DNA of 64,000 nucleotides from Fistularia commersonii (taxonomy: Eukaryota > Chordata > Actinopteri > Syngnathiformes > Fistulariidae). Below are positions 1-15,249 of this stretch, in pieces. The first letter of the stretch is position 1. Each line of letters starts with the position of its first letter. A model generated the notes under the pieces. It was given only the letters and a program-made list of their open reading frames with translations. It ran no database searches and had not been told where the DNA came from. Position numbers and translations under genes: made by a program. Where the stretch lies: contig JBBMNZ010000006.1 in NCBI GenBank assembly GCA_037954325.1, forward strand, positions 5,300,001 to 5,364,000, given 5' to 3'.

Positions 1-297
1 CTAAAAAACATATTTCAACAGCAGAAACCAGCTTGATGAAATTCATTAGTTATTTCCACTCTGTATCAAAAACGCTTTAACTCGGTGAGATTAGCACTTC
101 TTTGAACGAATGGCTATATCTTTTGAACTTCTGGCTGGATTACACTGAATTTGAAATATATTGTGCAGAATCATGTCCTAAACAACTTATTTCAACAGCA
201 GAAACCAGCTGGATGAAATTCATTAGTTATTTCCACTCCGAATCAATTATGCTTCAACCACGTGACATAAGCACTTTTTGAACGAATTGCTATATCT

Positions 298-1359
298 TTT
301 GAACGTGTAGCTGGATTACACTGAATTTGAATCATATTGTGCAGAATTATGTCCTAAACAAGATATGTCAACAACAGAAACCAGCTTGATTAAATTCAAT
401 AGTTATTTCCACTCCGAATCAAAAACGCTTCAACTCGGACAGATAAGCACTTTTTTGAACGAATGGCTATGTCTTTTGAACCTGTGGCTGGATTACACTG
501 AATTTGACATATATTGTGCAGAATCATGTCCTAAACAACATATTTCAACAGCAGAAATCAGCTTCAGGAAATTCATGAGTTATTTCCAATCTGTATCAAA
601 AACGCTTCAACTCGGTGAGATAAGCACTTTTTTGAACGAATGGCTATATATTTTGAACCTGTGGCTGGATTACACTGAATTTGACATATATTGTGCAGAA
701 TCAAGTCCTAAACAACATATTTCAACAGCAGAAACCAGCTTGATGAAATTCATTAGTTATTTCCACTCTTTATCAAAAACGCTTTAACTCGGTGAGATTA
801 GCACTTCTTTGAACGAATGGCTATATCTATTGAACGTGTAGCTGGATTACACTGAATTTGAATCATATTTTGCAGAATTATGTCCTAAACAAGATATGTC
901 AACAACAGAAACCAGCTTGATTAAATTCAATAGTTATTTCCACTCCGAATCAAAAACGCTTCAACTCGGACAGATAAGCACTTTTTTGAACGAATGGCTA
1001 TGTCTTTTGAACCTGTGGCTGGATTACACTGAATTAGACATATATTGTGCAGAATCATGTCCTAAACAACATATTTCAACAGCAGAAATCAGCTTCAGGA
1101 AATTCATGAGTTATTTCCAATCTGTATCAAAAACGCTTCAACTCGGTGAGATAAGCACTTTTTTGAACGAATGGCTATATATTTTGAACCTGTGGCTGGA
1201 TTACACTGAATTTGACATATATTGTGCAGAATCAAGTCCTAAACAACATATTTCAACAGCAGAAACCAGCTTGATGAAATTCATTAGTTATTTCCACTCT
1301 TTATCAAAAACGCTTTAACTCGGTGAGATTAGCACTTCTTTGAACGAATGGCTATATCT
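298..1359. repeat. 531 bp (3-monomer) tandem duplication in family A
   Basis: Copies lie at about 298-828 and 829-1359. Both carry the same private variants: 'gaacgtgtagctgg' at the start, 'tggctatgtcttttg', 'cagcttcaggaaattc' and 'ccactctttatc'. Differences are few, for example ttgtgcag/tttgcag near 336/867 and atttgac/attagac near 500/1031. Unequal exchange by three monomers is the simple explanation. Confidence 0.9.
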
Positions 1360-4300
1360 ATTGAACTTGTGGCTGGATTACACTGAATTTGACATATATT
1401 GTGCGGAATCATGTCCTGAACAAGATATGTCAACAACAGAAACCAGCTTGATGAAATTCAATAGGTATTTCCACTCCGAATCAAAAATGCTTCAACTCGG
1501 AGAGATAAGCACTTTTGAACGAATGGCTATATCTTTTGAACCTGTGGCTGGATTACACTGAATTTGACATATATTGTGCAGAATCTTGTCCTAAACAACA
1601 TATTTCAACAGCCGAAACCAGTTTCATGAAATTCATTAGTTATTTCCACTCCGAATCAAAAACGCTTCAACTCGGACAGATAAGCACTTTTTTGAACGAA
1701 TGGCAATATCTTTTGAACCTGTGGCTGGATTACGCTGACTTTGACATATATTGTGCAGAATCAAGTCCTAAACAACATATTTCAACAGCAGGAACCAGCT
1801 TGATGAAATTCATTAGTTATTTCCACTCTGTATCAAAACGCTTTAACTCGGTGAGATTAGCAGTTCTTTGAACGAATGGCTATATCTTTTGAACCTGTGG
1901 CTGGATTACGCTGAATTTGACATATATTGTGCAGAATCATGTCCTAAACAACTTATTTCAACAGCAGAAACCAGCTTGATGAAATTCATTTGTTACTTTC
2001 ACTCCGAATCAATTATGCTTCAACCCAGTGACATAAGCACTTATTGAACGAATGGCTATATCTTTTGAACTTGTGGCTGGATTACACTGAATTTGACATA
2101 TATTGTGCAGAATCATGTCCTGAACAAGATATGTCAACAACAGAAACCAGCTTGATGAAATTCAATAGGTATTTCCACTCCGAATCAAAAATGCTTCAAC
2201 TCTGAGAAATAAGCACTTTTGAACGAATGGCTATATCTTTTGAACCTGTGACTGGATTGCACTGAATTTGACATATATTGTGCAAAATCTTATCCTAAAC
2301 AACATATTTCAACAGCCGAAACCAGTTTCATGAAATTCATTAGTTATTTCCACTCCGAATCAAAAACGCTTCAACTCGGAGAGATAAGCACTTTTTTGAA
2401 CGAATGGCAATATCTTTTGAACCTGTGGCTGGATTACACTGAATTTGACATATATTGTGCAGAATCAAGTCCTAAAAAACATATTTCAACAGCAGAAACC
2501 AGCTTAATGAAATTCATTAGTTATTTCCACTCTGTATCAAAAACGCTTTAACTCGGTGAGATTAGCACTTCTTTGAACGAATGGCTATATCTTTTGAACT
2601 TCTGGCTGGATTACACTGAATTTGAAATATATTGTGCAGAATCATGTCCTAAACAACTTATTTCAACAGCAGAAACCAGCTGGATGAAATTCATTAGTTA
2701 TTTCCACTCCGAATCAATTATGCTTCAACCACGTGACATAAGCACTTTTTGAACGAATTGCTATATCTTTTGAACGTGTAGCTGGATTACACTGAATTTG
2801 ACATATATTGTGCGGAATCATGTCCTGAACAAGATATGTCAACAACAGAAACCAGCTTGATGAAATTCAATAGGTATTTCCACTCCGAATCAAAAATGCT
2901 TAAACTCGGACAGATAAGCACTTTTTTGAACGAATGGCTATATCTTTTGAACCTGTGGCTGGATTACACTGAATTTGACATATATTGTGCAAAATCTTGT
3001 CCTAAACAACATATTTCAACAGCCGAAACCAGTTTCATGAAATTCATTAGTTATTTCCACTCCGAATCAAAAACGCTTCAAATCGGACAGATAAGCACTT
3101 TTTTGAACGAATGGCAATATCTTTTGAACCTGTGGCTGGATTACACTGAATTTGACATATATTGTGCAGACTCAAGTCCTAAAAAACATATTTCAACAGC
3201 AGAAACCAGCTTGATGAATTTCCTTAGTTATTTCCACTCTGTATCAAAAATGCTTTAACTCGGTGAGATTAGCACTTCTTTGAACGAATGGCTATATCTT
3301 TTGAACCTGTGGCTGGATTACACTGAATTTGACATATATTGTGCAGAATCATGTCCTAAACAACTTATTTCAACAGCAGAAACCAGCTTGATGAAATTCA
3401 TTATTTATTTCCACTCCGAATCAATTATGCTTCAACCCAGTGACATAAGCACTTTTTGAACGAATTACTATATCTTTTGAACTTGTAGCTGGATTACACT
3501 GAATTTGAATCATATTGTACAGAATCATGTCCTAAACAAGATATGTCAACAACAGAAACCAGCTTGATTAAAGTCAATAGTTATTTCCACTCCGAATCAA
3601 AAACGCTTCAACTCGGTGAGATAAGCACTTTTTTGAATGAATGGCTATATCTTTTGAACCTGTGGCTGGATTACACTGAATTTGACATATATTGTGCTGA
3701 ATCTTGTCCTAAACAACATATTTCAACAGCCAAAACCAGTTTCATGAAATTCATTAGTTATTTCCACTCCGAATCAAAAATGCTTTAACTCGGTGAGATT
3801 AGCACTTCTTTGAACGAATGGCTATATCTTTTGAACTTGTGGCTGGATTACACTGAATTTGACATATATTGTGCGGAATCATGTCCTGAACAAGATATGT
3901 CAACAACAGAAACCAGCTTGATGAAATTCAATAGGTATTTCCACTCCGAATTAAAAATGCTTCAACTCGGAGAGATAAGCACTTTTAAACGAATGGCTAT
4001 ATATTTTGAACCTGTGGCTGGATTACACTGAATTTGACATATATTGTGCAGAATCTTGTCCTAAACAACATATTTCAACAGCCGAAACCAGTTTCATGAA
4101 CATCATTAGTTATTTCCACTCCGAATCAAAAACGCTTCAACTCGGACAGATAAGCACTTTTTTGAACGAATGGCAATATCTTTTGAACCTGTGGCTGGAT
4201 TACACTGAATTTGACATATATTGTGCAGAATCAAGTCCTAAACAACATATTTCAACAGCAGAAACCAGCTTGATGAAATTCATTAGTTATTTCCACTCTG

Positions 4301-5394
4301 TATCAAAAACGCTTTAACTCGGAGAGATTAGCACTTCTTTGAACGAATGGCTATATCTTTTGAACTTCTGGCTGGATTACACTGAATTTGACATATAATG
4401 TGCAGAATCATGTCCTAAACAACATATTTCAACAGCAGAAATCAGCTTCTTGAAATTAATGAGTTATTTCCAATCTGTATCAAAAACGCCTCAACTCGGT
4501 GCGATAAGCACTTTTTTGAATGAATGGCTATATCTTTTGAACCTGTGGCTGGATTACGCTGAATTTGACATATATTGTGCAGAATCAAGTCCTAAACAAC
4601 ATATTTCAACAGCAGAAATCAGCTTCATGAAATTCATTAGTTATTTCCACTCTGTATCAAAAATGCTTTAACTCGGTGAGATTAGCACTTCTTTGAACGA
4701 ATGGCTATATCTTTTGAACTTGTGGCTGGATTACACTGAATTTGAAATATATTGTGCAGAATCATGTCCTAAACAACTTATTTCAACAGCAGAAACCAGC
4801 TTGATGAAATTCATTATTTATTTCCACTCCGAATCAATTGTGCTTCAACCCAGTGACATAAGCACTTATTGAACGAATGGCTATATCTTTTGAACTTGTG
4901 GCTGGATTACACTGAATTTGAAATATATTGTGCAGAATCATGTCCTGAACAAGATATGTCAACAACAGATACCAACTTGATGAAATTCAATAGGTATTTC
5001 CACTCCGAATCAAAAATGCTTCAACTCGGAGAAATAAGCACTTTTGAACGAATGGCTATATCTTTTGAACCTGTGGCTGGATTACACTGAATTTGACATA
5101 TATTGTGCAGAATTATGTCCTAAACAAGATATGTCAACAACAGAAACCAGCTTGATTAAATTCAATAGTTATTTCCACTCCGAATCAAAAACGCTTCAAC
5201 TCGGACAGAGAAGCACTTTTTTGAACGAATGGCTATATCTTTTGAACCTGTGGCTGGATTACACTGAATTTGACATATATTGTGCAGAATCAAGTCCTAA
5301 ACAACATATTTCAACAACAGAAACCAGCTTGATGAAATTCATTAGTTATTTCCACTCCGAATCAATTATGCTTCAACCCAGTGACATAAGCACT

Positions 5395-6160
5395 TCTTTG
5401 AACGAATGGCTATATCTTTTGAACTTGTGGCTGGATTACACTGAATTTGACATATATTGTGCGGAATCATGTCCTAAACAACATATTTCAACAGCATAAA
5501 CCAGCTTGATGAAATTCATTAGTTATTTCCAATCCGAATAAAAAAAGCTTCAACTGGGAGAGAAAAGCACTTTTTGAACGAATGGCTATATCTTTTGAAC
5601 TTGTGGCTGGATTACACTGAATTTGACATATATCGTGCGGAATCATGTCCTGAACAAGATATGTCAACAACAGAAACCAGCTTGATGGAATTCAATAGGT
5701 ATTTCCAATCCGAATAAAATAAGCTTCAACTCGGAGAGATAAGCACTTTTTGAACGAATAGCTATATCTTTTGAACCTGTGGCTGGATTACATTGAATTT
5801 GACATATATTGTGCAGAATCATGTCCTTAACAACATATTTCAACAGCCGAAACCATCTTGATGAAATTCATTAGTTATTTCCACTCCGAATCAAAAATGC
5901 TTCAACTCGGTGAGATAAGCACTTTTGAACGAATGGCTATATCTTTTGAACCTGTGGCTGGATTACACTGTATTTGACATATATTGTGCAGAATCTTGTC
6001 CTAAACAACATATTTCAACAGCCGAAACCAGTTTCATGAAATTCATTAGTTATTTCCACTCCGAATCAAAAACGCTTCAACTCGGACAGATAAGCACTTT
6101 TTTGAACGAATGGCTCTATCTTTTGACCCTGTGGCTGGATTACACTGAATTTGACATATA
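5395..6160. repeat. Duplicated A segment, copy 1 (partner 8566-9331)
   Basis: This segment recurs 3171 bp downstream at about 8566-9331. Shared private variants include 'acagcataaaccagc', 'caactgggagagaaaagc', 'atatcgtgcgg', 'gatggaattcaatagg' and 'tttgaacgaatagc'. A third related copy starts near 22150. Outside the limits the monomers differ, so it is a block duplication and not general homogenisation. Confidence 0.85.
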
Positions 6161-7261
6161 TTGTGCAGAATCATGTCCTAAAATACATATTCCATCAGCA
6201 GAAACCAGTTTGATGAAATTCATTAGCTATTGCCACTCCGAATTTAAAACGCTTCAACTCGGACAGATAAGCACTTTTTGAACGAATGGCTATATCTTTT
6301 GAACCTGTGGCTGGATTACACTGACTTTGACATATATTGTTCAGAATCATGTCCTAAACAACATATTTGAACAGCAGAAACCAGTTTCATGAAATTCATG
6401 AGTTATTTCCACTCTGTATCAAACACGCTTCAACTCGGTGAGATTAGCACTTCTTTGAACGAATGGCTATATCTTTTGAACTTGTGGCTGGATTACACTG
6501 AATTTGACATATATTGTGCAGAATCATGTCCTAAACAACATATTTCAACAGCAGAAATCAGCTTCATGAAATTCATTAGTTATTTCAAATCTGTATCAAA
6601 AACGCTTCAACTCGGACAGATAAGCACTTTTTTGAACGAATGGCAATATCTTTTGAACCTGTGGCTGGATTACACTGAATTTGACATATATTGTGCAGAA
6701 TCAAGTCCGAAACAATATATTTCAACAGCAGAAACCAGCTTGATGAAATTCATTAGTTATTCCACTCTGCATCAAACACGCTTCAACTCGGTGAGATTAG
6801 CACTTCTTTGAACGAATGGCTATATCTTTTGAACTTGTGGCTGGATTACACTGAATATGAAATATATTGTGCAGAATCATGTCCTAAACAAGATATTTCA
6901 ACAGCAGAAACCAGCTTGATGAAATTCATTAGTTATTTCCAATCCGAATAAAAAAAGCTTCAACTCGGAGAGATAAGCACTTTTTGAACGAATGGCTATA
7001 TCTTTTGAACTTGTGGCTGGATTACACTGAATTTGACATATACTGTGCGGAATCATGTCCTGAACAAGATATGTCAACAACAGAAACCAGCTTGATGAAA
7101 TTCAATAGGTATTTCCAATCCGAATAAAAAAAGCTTCAACTCGGAGAGATAAGCACTTTTTTAACGAATACCTATATGTTTTGAATCTGTGGCTGGATTA
7201 CATTGAATTTGACATATATTTTGCAGAATCATGTCCTTAACAACATATTTGAACAGCCGAA

Positions 7262-8530
7262 ACCAGCTTGATGAAATTCATGAGTTATTTCCACTCTGTA
7301 TCAAAAACGCTTCAACTCGGTGAGATAAGCACTTCTTTGAACGAATGGCTATATCTTTTGAACTTGTGGCTGGATTACACTGAATTTGTAACTCATTGTG
7401 CAGAATCATGTCCTAAACAACATATTTCAAAGGCAAAAACCAGTTTGATGAATTTCATTAGTTATGTCCACTCCGAATCAATTCTGCTTCAACCTGGTGA
7501 GATGAGCACTTTTTGAACGAATGGCTATATCTTTTGAACTTGTGGCTGGATTACACTGAATTTGAAATATATTGTGCAGAATCATGTCCTAAACAACATA
7601 TTTCAACAGCAGAAACCAGCTTGATGAAATTCATGAGATATTGCCACTCTGTATCAAAAACGCTTCAACTCGGCGAGATAAGCACTTCTTTGAACGAATG
7701 GCTATATCTTTTGAACTTGTGGCTGGATTACACTGAATTTGACATATATTGTGCAGAATCATGTCCTTAAAAACATATTTCAACAGCAGAAACCAGCTTG
7801 ATGAAATTCATTAGTTATTTCCACTTCGAATCAAAAATGCTTCAACTCGGAGATAAGCATTTTTTGAACGAATGGCTATATCTTTTGAACCTGTGGCTGG
7901 ATTACACTGAATTTGACATATATTTTGAAGAATCATGTCCTTAACAACATATGTCAACAGCAGAAACCAGCTTGATGAAATTCATTAGTTATTTCCACTC
8001 CGAATCAATTATGCTTCAACCCAGTGACATAAGCACTTATTGAACGAATGGCTATATCTTTTGAACTTGTGGCTGGATTACACTGAATTTGACATATATT
8101 GTGCGGAATCATGTCCTGAACAAGATATGTCAACAACAGAAACCAGCTTGATGAAATTCAATAGGTATTTCCACTCCGAATCAAAAATGCTTAAACTCGG
8201 AGAGATAAGCACTTTTGAACGAATGGCTATATATTTTAAACCTGTGGCTGGATTACACTGAATTTGACATATATTGTGCAGAATCTTGTCCTAAACAACA
8301 TATTTCAACAGCCGACACCAGTTTCATGAAATTCATTAGTTATTTCCACTCCGAATCAAAAACGCTTCAACTCGGACAGATAAGCACTTTTTTGAACGAA
8401 TGGCAATATCTTTTGAACCTGTGGCTGGATTACACTGAATTTGACATATATTGTGCAGAATCAAGTCCTAAACAACATATTTCAACAGCAGAAACCAGCT
8501 TGATGAAATTCATTAGTTATTTCCACTCTG
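7262..8530. repeat. Duplicated A block, copy 1 (partner 14472-15740)
   Basis: The block recurs at +7210 bp. Both copies contain the same run of odd monomers: 'gtaactcattgtgcag', 'caaaggcaaaaaccag', 'ttagttatgtccactcc', a 2-3 bp deletion in 'ctcggagataagcattt', and 'tattttgaagaatc'. Parts of the same block recur near 11311, 24532 and 27701. Copies begin to differ around 8222/15432 ('atattttaaacc' against 'atcttttgaacc'). Confidence 0.85.
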
Positions 8531-9540
8531 TATCAAACACGCTTCAACTCGGTGAGATTAGAACTTCTTTGAACGAATGGCTATATCTTTTGAACTTGTG
8601 GCTGGATTACACTGAATTTGAAATATATTGTGCAGAATCATGTCCTAAACAACATATTTCAACAGCATAAACCAGCTTGATGAAATTCATTAGTTATTTC
8701 CAATCCGAATAAAAAAAGCTTCAACTGGGAGAGAAAAGCACTTTTTGAACGAATGGCTATATCTTTTGAACTTGTGGCTGGATTACACTGAATTTGACAT
8801 ATATCGTGCGGAATCATGTCCTGAACAAGATATGTCAACAACAGAAACCAGCTTGATGGAATTCAATAGGTATTTCCAATCCGAATAAAATAAGCTTCAA
8901 CTCGGAGAGATAAGCACTTTTTGAACGAATAGCTATATCTTTTGAACCTGTGGCTGGATTACATTGAATTTGACATATATTGTGCAGAATCATGTCCTTA
9001 ACAACATATTTCAACAGCCGAAACCATCTTGATGAAATTCATTAGTTATTTCCACTCCGAATCAAAAATGCTTCAACTCGGTGAGATAAGCACTTTTGAA
9101 CGAATGGCTATATCTTTTGAACCTGTGGCTGGATTACACTGTATTTGACATATATTGTGCAGAATCTTGTCCTAAACAACATATTTCAACAGCCGAAACC
9201 AGTTTCATGAAATTCATTAGTTATTTCCACTCCGAATCAAAAACGCTTCAACTCGGACAGATAAGCACTTTTTTGAACGAATGGCTCTATCTTTTGACCC
9301 TGTGGCTGGATTACACTGAATTTGACATATACTGTGCGGAATCATGTCCTGAACAAGATATGTCAACAACAGAAACCAGCTTGATGAAATTCAATAGGTA
9401 TTTCCAATCCGAATAAAAAAAGCTTCAACTCGGAGAGATAAGCACTTTTTTAACGAATACCTATATCTTTTGAACCTGTGGCTGGATTACATTGAATTTG
9501 ACATATATTTTGCAGAATCATGTCCTTAACAGCATATTTG

Positions 9541-12500
9541 AACAGCCGAAACCAGCTTGATGAAATTCATTTGTTATTTCCACTCCGAATCAAAAATGCT
9601 TCAACCCGGTGATTAAGCACTTTTTGAACGAATTGCTATCTTTTGAAGTTGTGGCTGGATTACACTGAATTTGACACATATTGTGCAGAATCATGTCCTA
9701 AACAAGATACTTCAACAGCCGAAACCAGTTTGTTGAAAATTCACGAGTTATTTCCACTCCGAATCAAAAATGCTTCAACTCGGTGAGATAAGCTTTTTTT
9801 GAACGAATGGCTATATCTTTTGAACCTGTGGCTGGATTACACTAAATTTGACATATATTGTGCAGAATCAAGTCCTAAAAAACATATTTCAACAGCAGAA
9901 ACCAGTTTCATGAAATTCATTAGCTCTTTCCACTCCGAATCATTGATGCTTCAACCAGTTGAGATAAGCACTTTTTGAACGAAATGCTATATCTTTTGAA
10001 CTTGTGGCTGGATTACACTGAATTTGACATATATTGTGCAGTACCATGTCCTAAACAACATATTCCAAAAGCAGAAACCAGCTTGATGAAATTCATAACC
10101 TATTTCCCCTCCGAATCAAAAACGCTTTAACTCGGTGAGATAAGCACTTTTTGACCAAATGGCTATATCTTTCGAACCTGTGGTTGGATTACACTGCATT
10201 TGACATATATTGTGCAGAATCATGTCCTAAAAAACATATTTCAACAGCAGAAACCAGCTTGATGAAATTCATTAGTTATTTCCACTCCGAATCAAAAACG
10301 CTTCAACTCGGAGAGATAAGCACTTTACAACAAATGGCTATATCTTTTCAACCTGTGGCTGGATTACACTGAATTTGACATATATTGTGCAGAATCAAGA
10401 CCTAAACAACATATTTGAACAGCCGAAACCAGCTTGATGAAATTCATTTGTTATTTCCACTCCGAATCAAAAATGCTTCAACCCGGTGATTAAGCACTTT
10501 TTGAACGAATTGCTATCTTTTGAAGTTGTGGCTGGATTACACTGAATTTGACACATATTGTGCAGAATCATGTCCTAAACAAGATACTTCAACAGCCGAA
10601 ACCAGTTTGTTGAAAATTCACGAGTTATTTCCACTCCGAATCAAAAATGCTTCAACTCGGTGAGATAAGCTTTTTTTGAACGAATGGCTATATCTTTTGA
10701 ACCTGTGGCTGGATTACACTAAATTTGACATATATTGTGCAGAATCAAGTCCTAAAAAACATATTTCAACAGCAGAAACCAGTTTCATGAAATTCATTAG
10801 CTCTTTCCACTCCGAATCAATGATGCTTCAACCCGGTGAGATAAGCACTTTTTGAACGAAATGCTATATCTTTTGAACTTGTGGCTGGATTACACTGAAT
10901 TTGACATATATTGTGCAGTACCATGTCCTGAACAAGATATTCCAAAAGCAGAAACCAGCTTGATGAAATTCATAACCTATTTCCCCTCCGAATCAAAAAC
11001 GCTTTAACTCGGTGAGATAAGCACTTTTTGACCAAATGGCTATATCTTTCGAACCTGTGGTTGGATTACACTGCATTTGACATATATTGTGCAGAATCAT
11101 GTCCTAAAAAACATATTTCAACAGCAGAAACCAGCTTGATGAAATTCATTAGTTATTTCCACTCCGAATCAAAAACGCTTCAACTCGGAGAGATAAGCAC
11201 TTTACAACAAATGGCTATATCTTTTCAACCTGTGGCTGGATTACACTGAATTTGACATATATTGTGCAGAATCAAGACCTAAACAACATATTTCATCAGC
11301 AGAAACCAGCTTGATGAAATTCATGAGTTATTTCCACTCTGTATCAAAAACGCTTCAACTCGGTGAGATAAGCACTTCTTTGAACGAATGGCTATATCTT
11401 TTGAACTTGTGGCTGGATTACACTGAATTTGTAACTCATTGTGCAGAATCATGTCCTAAACAACATATTTCAAAGGCAAAAACCAGTTTGATGAATTTCA
11501 TTAGTTATGTCCACTCCGAATCAATTCTGCTTCAACCTGGTGAGATGAGCACTTTTTGAACGAATGGCTATATCTTTTGAACTTGTGGCTGGATTACACT
11601 GAATTTGAAATATATTGTGCAGAATCATGTCCTAAACAACATATTTCAACAGCAGAAACCAGCTTGATGAAATTCATGAGATATTGCCACTCTGTATCAA
11701 AAACGCTTCAACTCGGTGAGATTAGCACTTCTTTGAACGAATGGCTATATCTTTTGAACTTGTGGCTGGATTACACTGAATATGAAATATATTGTGCAGA
11801 ATCATGTCCTAAACAAGATATTTCAACAGCAGAAACCAGCTTGATGAAATTCATTAGTTATTTCCAATCCGAATAAAAAACGCTTCAACTCGGACATTTA
11901 AGCACTTTTTTGAACGAATGGCTATATCTTTTGTACCTGTGGCTGGATTACACTGTATTTGACATATATTGTGCAGAATCTTGTCCTAAACAACATATTT
12001 CAACAGCCGAAACCAGTTTCATGAAATTCATTAGTTATTTCCACTCCGAATCAAAAACGCTTCAACTCGGACAGATAAGCACTTTTTTGAACGAATGGCT
12101 CTATCTTTTGACCCTGTGGCTGGATTACACTGAATTTGACATATATTGTGCAAAATCATGTCCTAAACAACATATTCCATCAGCAGAAACCAGTTTGATG
12201 AAATTCATTAGCTATTGCCACTCCGAATTTAAAACGCTTCAACTCGGACAGATAAGCACTTTTTTGAACGAATGGCAATATCTTTTGAACCTGTGGCTGG
12301 ATTACACTGAATTTGACATATATTGTGCAGAATCAAGTCCGAAACAATATATTTCAACAGCAGAAACCAGCTTGATGAAATTCATTAGTTATTCCACTCT
12401 GCATCAAACACGCTTCAACTCGGTGAGATTAGCACTTCTTTGAACGAATGGCTATATCTTTTGAACTTGTGGCTGGATTACACTGAATATGAAATATATT

Positions 12501-14460
12501 GTGCAGAATCATGTCCTAAACAAGATATTTCAACAGCAGAAACCAGCTTGATGAAATTCATTAGTTATTTCCAATCCGAATAAAAAAAGCTTCAACTCGG
12601 AGAGATAAGCACTTTTTGAACGAATGGCTATATCTTTTGAACTTGTGGCTGGATTACACTGAATTTGACATATACTGTGCGGAATCATGTCCTGAACAAG
12701 ATATGTCAACAACAGAAACCAGCTTGATGAAATTCAATAGGTATTTCCAATCCGAATAAAAAAAGCTTCAACTCGGAGAGATAAGCACTTTTTTAACGAA
12801 TACCTATATCTTTTGAACCTGTGGCTGGATTACATTGAATTTGACATATATTTTGCAGAATCATGTCCTTAACAACATATTTGAACAGCCGAAACCAGCT
12901 TGATGAAATTCATTTGTTATTTCCACTCCGAATCAAAAATGCTTCAACCCGGTGATTAAGCACTTTTTGAACGAATTGCTATCTTTTGAAGTTGTGGCTG
13001 GATTACACTGAATTTGACACATATTGTGCAGAATCATGTCCTAAACAAGATACTTCAACAGCTGAAACCAGTTTGTTGAAAATTCACGAGTTATTTCCAC
13101 TCCGAATCAAAAATGCTTCAACTCGGTGAGATAAGCTTTTTTTGAACGAATGGCTATATCTTTTGAACCTGTGGCTGGATTACACTAAATTTGACATATA
13201 TTGTGCAGAATCAAGTCCTAAAAAACATATTTCAACAGCAGAAACCAGTTTCATGAAATTCATTAGCTCTTTCCACTCCGAATCATTGATGCTTCAACCC
13301 GTTGAGATAAGCACTTTTTGAACGAAATGCTATATCTTTTGAACTTGTGGCTGGATTACACTGAATTTGACATATATTGTGCAGTACCATGTCCTAAACA
13401 ACATATTCCAAAAGCAGAAACCAGCTTGATGAAATTCATAACCTATTTCCCCTCCGAATCAAAAACGCTTTAACTCGGTGAGATAAGCACTTTTTGACCA
13501 AATGGCTATATCTTTCGAACCTGTGGTTGGATTACACTGCATTCGACATATATTGTGCAGAATCATGTCCTAAAAAACATATTTCAACAGCAGAAACCAG
13601 CTTGATGAAATTCATTAGTTATTTCCACTCCGAATCAAAAACGCTTCAACTCGGAGAGATAAGCACTTTACAACAAATGGCTATATCTTTTCAACCTGTG
13701 GCTGGATTACACTGAATTTGACATATATTGTGCAGAATCAAGACCTAAACAACATATTTGAACAGCCGAAACCAACTTGATGAAATTCATTTGTTATTTC
13801 CACTCCGAATCAAAAATGCTTCAACCCGGTGATTAAGCACTTTTTGAACGAATTGCTATCTTTTGAAGTTGTGGCTGGATTACACTGAATTTGACACATA
13901 TTGTGCAGAATCATGTCCTAAACAAGATACTTCAACAGCCGAAACCAGTTTGTTGAAAATTCACGAGTTATTTCCACTCCGAATCAAAAATGCTTCAACT
14001 CGGTGAGATAAGCTATTTTTGAACGAATGGCTATATCTTTTGAACCTGTGGCTGGATTACACTAAATTTGACATATATTGTGCAGAATCAAGTCCTAAAA
14101 AACATATTTCAACAGCAGAAACCAGTTTCATGAAATTCATTAGCTCTTTCCACTCCGAATCAATGATGCTTCAACCCTGTGAGATAAGCACTTTTTGAAC
14201 GAAATGCTATATCTTTTGAACTTGTGGCTGGATTACACTGAATTTGACATATATTGTGCAGTACCATGTCCTAAACAACATATTCCAAAAGCAGAAACCA
14301 GCTTGATGAAATTCATAACCTATTTCCCCTCCGAATCAAAAACGCTTTAACTCGGAGAGATAAGCACTTTACAACAAATGGCTATATCTTTTCAACCTGT
14401 GGCTGGATTACACTGAATTTGACATATATTGTGCAGAATCAAGACCTAAACAACATATTT
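9541..14460. repeat. 877 bp five-monomer higher-order unit, four copies
   Basis: Units start with 'aacagccgaaacca' at 9541, 10418, 12884 and 13761; both adjacent pairs are spaced exactly 877 bp. Private marks shared by units are 'cccggtgattaagc', 'gaattgctatcttttgaag', 'acctatttcccctcc', 'gaccaaatggc' and 'tttacaacaaatgg'. The first three units have five monomers. The fourth (13761-14460) is about 700 bp: it lacks the monomer starting 'gaccaaatgg', consistent with one-monomer unequal exchange. Related units recur near 23640 and 26810. The interval 11295-12883 holds other A monomers. Confidence 0.88.
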
Positions 14461-15249
14461 CATCAGCAGAAACCAGCTTGATGAAATTCATGAGTTATTT
14501 CCACTCTGTATCAAAAACGCTTCAACTCGGTGAGATAAGCACTTCTTTGAACGAATGGCTATATCTTTTGAACTTGTGGCTGGATTACACTGAATTTGTA
14601 ACTCATTGTGCAGAATCATGTCCTAAACAACATATTTCAAAGGCAAAAACCAGTTTGATGAATTTCATTAGTTATGTCCACTCCGAATCAATTCTGCTTC
14701 AACCTGGTGAGATGAGCACTTTTTGAACGAATGGCTATATCTTTTGAACTTGTGGCTGGATTACACTGAATTTGAAATATATTGTGCAGAATCATGTCCT
14801 AAACAACATATTTCAACAGCAGAAACCAGCTTGATGAAATTCATGAGATATTGCCACTCTGTATCAAAAACGCTTCAACTCGGCGAGATAAGCACTTCTT
14901 TGAACGAATGGCTATATCTTTTGAACTTGTGGCTGGATTACACTGAATTTGACATATATTGTGCAGAATCATGTCCTTAAAAACATATTTCAACAGCAGA
15001 AACCAGCTTGATGAAATTCATTAGTTATTTCCACTTCGAATCAAAAATGCTTCAACTCGGAGATAAGCATTTTTTGAACGAATGGCTATATCTTTTGAAC
15101 CTGTGGCTGGATTACACTGAATTTGACATATATTTTGAAGAATCATGTCCTTAACAACATATGTCAACAGCAGAAACCAGCTTGATGAAATTCATTAGTT
15201 ATTTCCACTCCGAATCAATTATGCTTCAACACAGTGACATAAGCACTTA

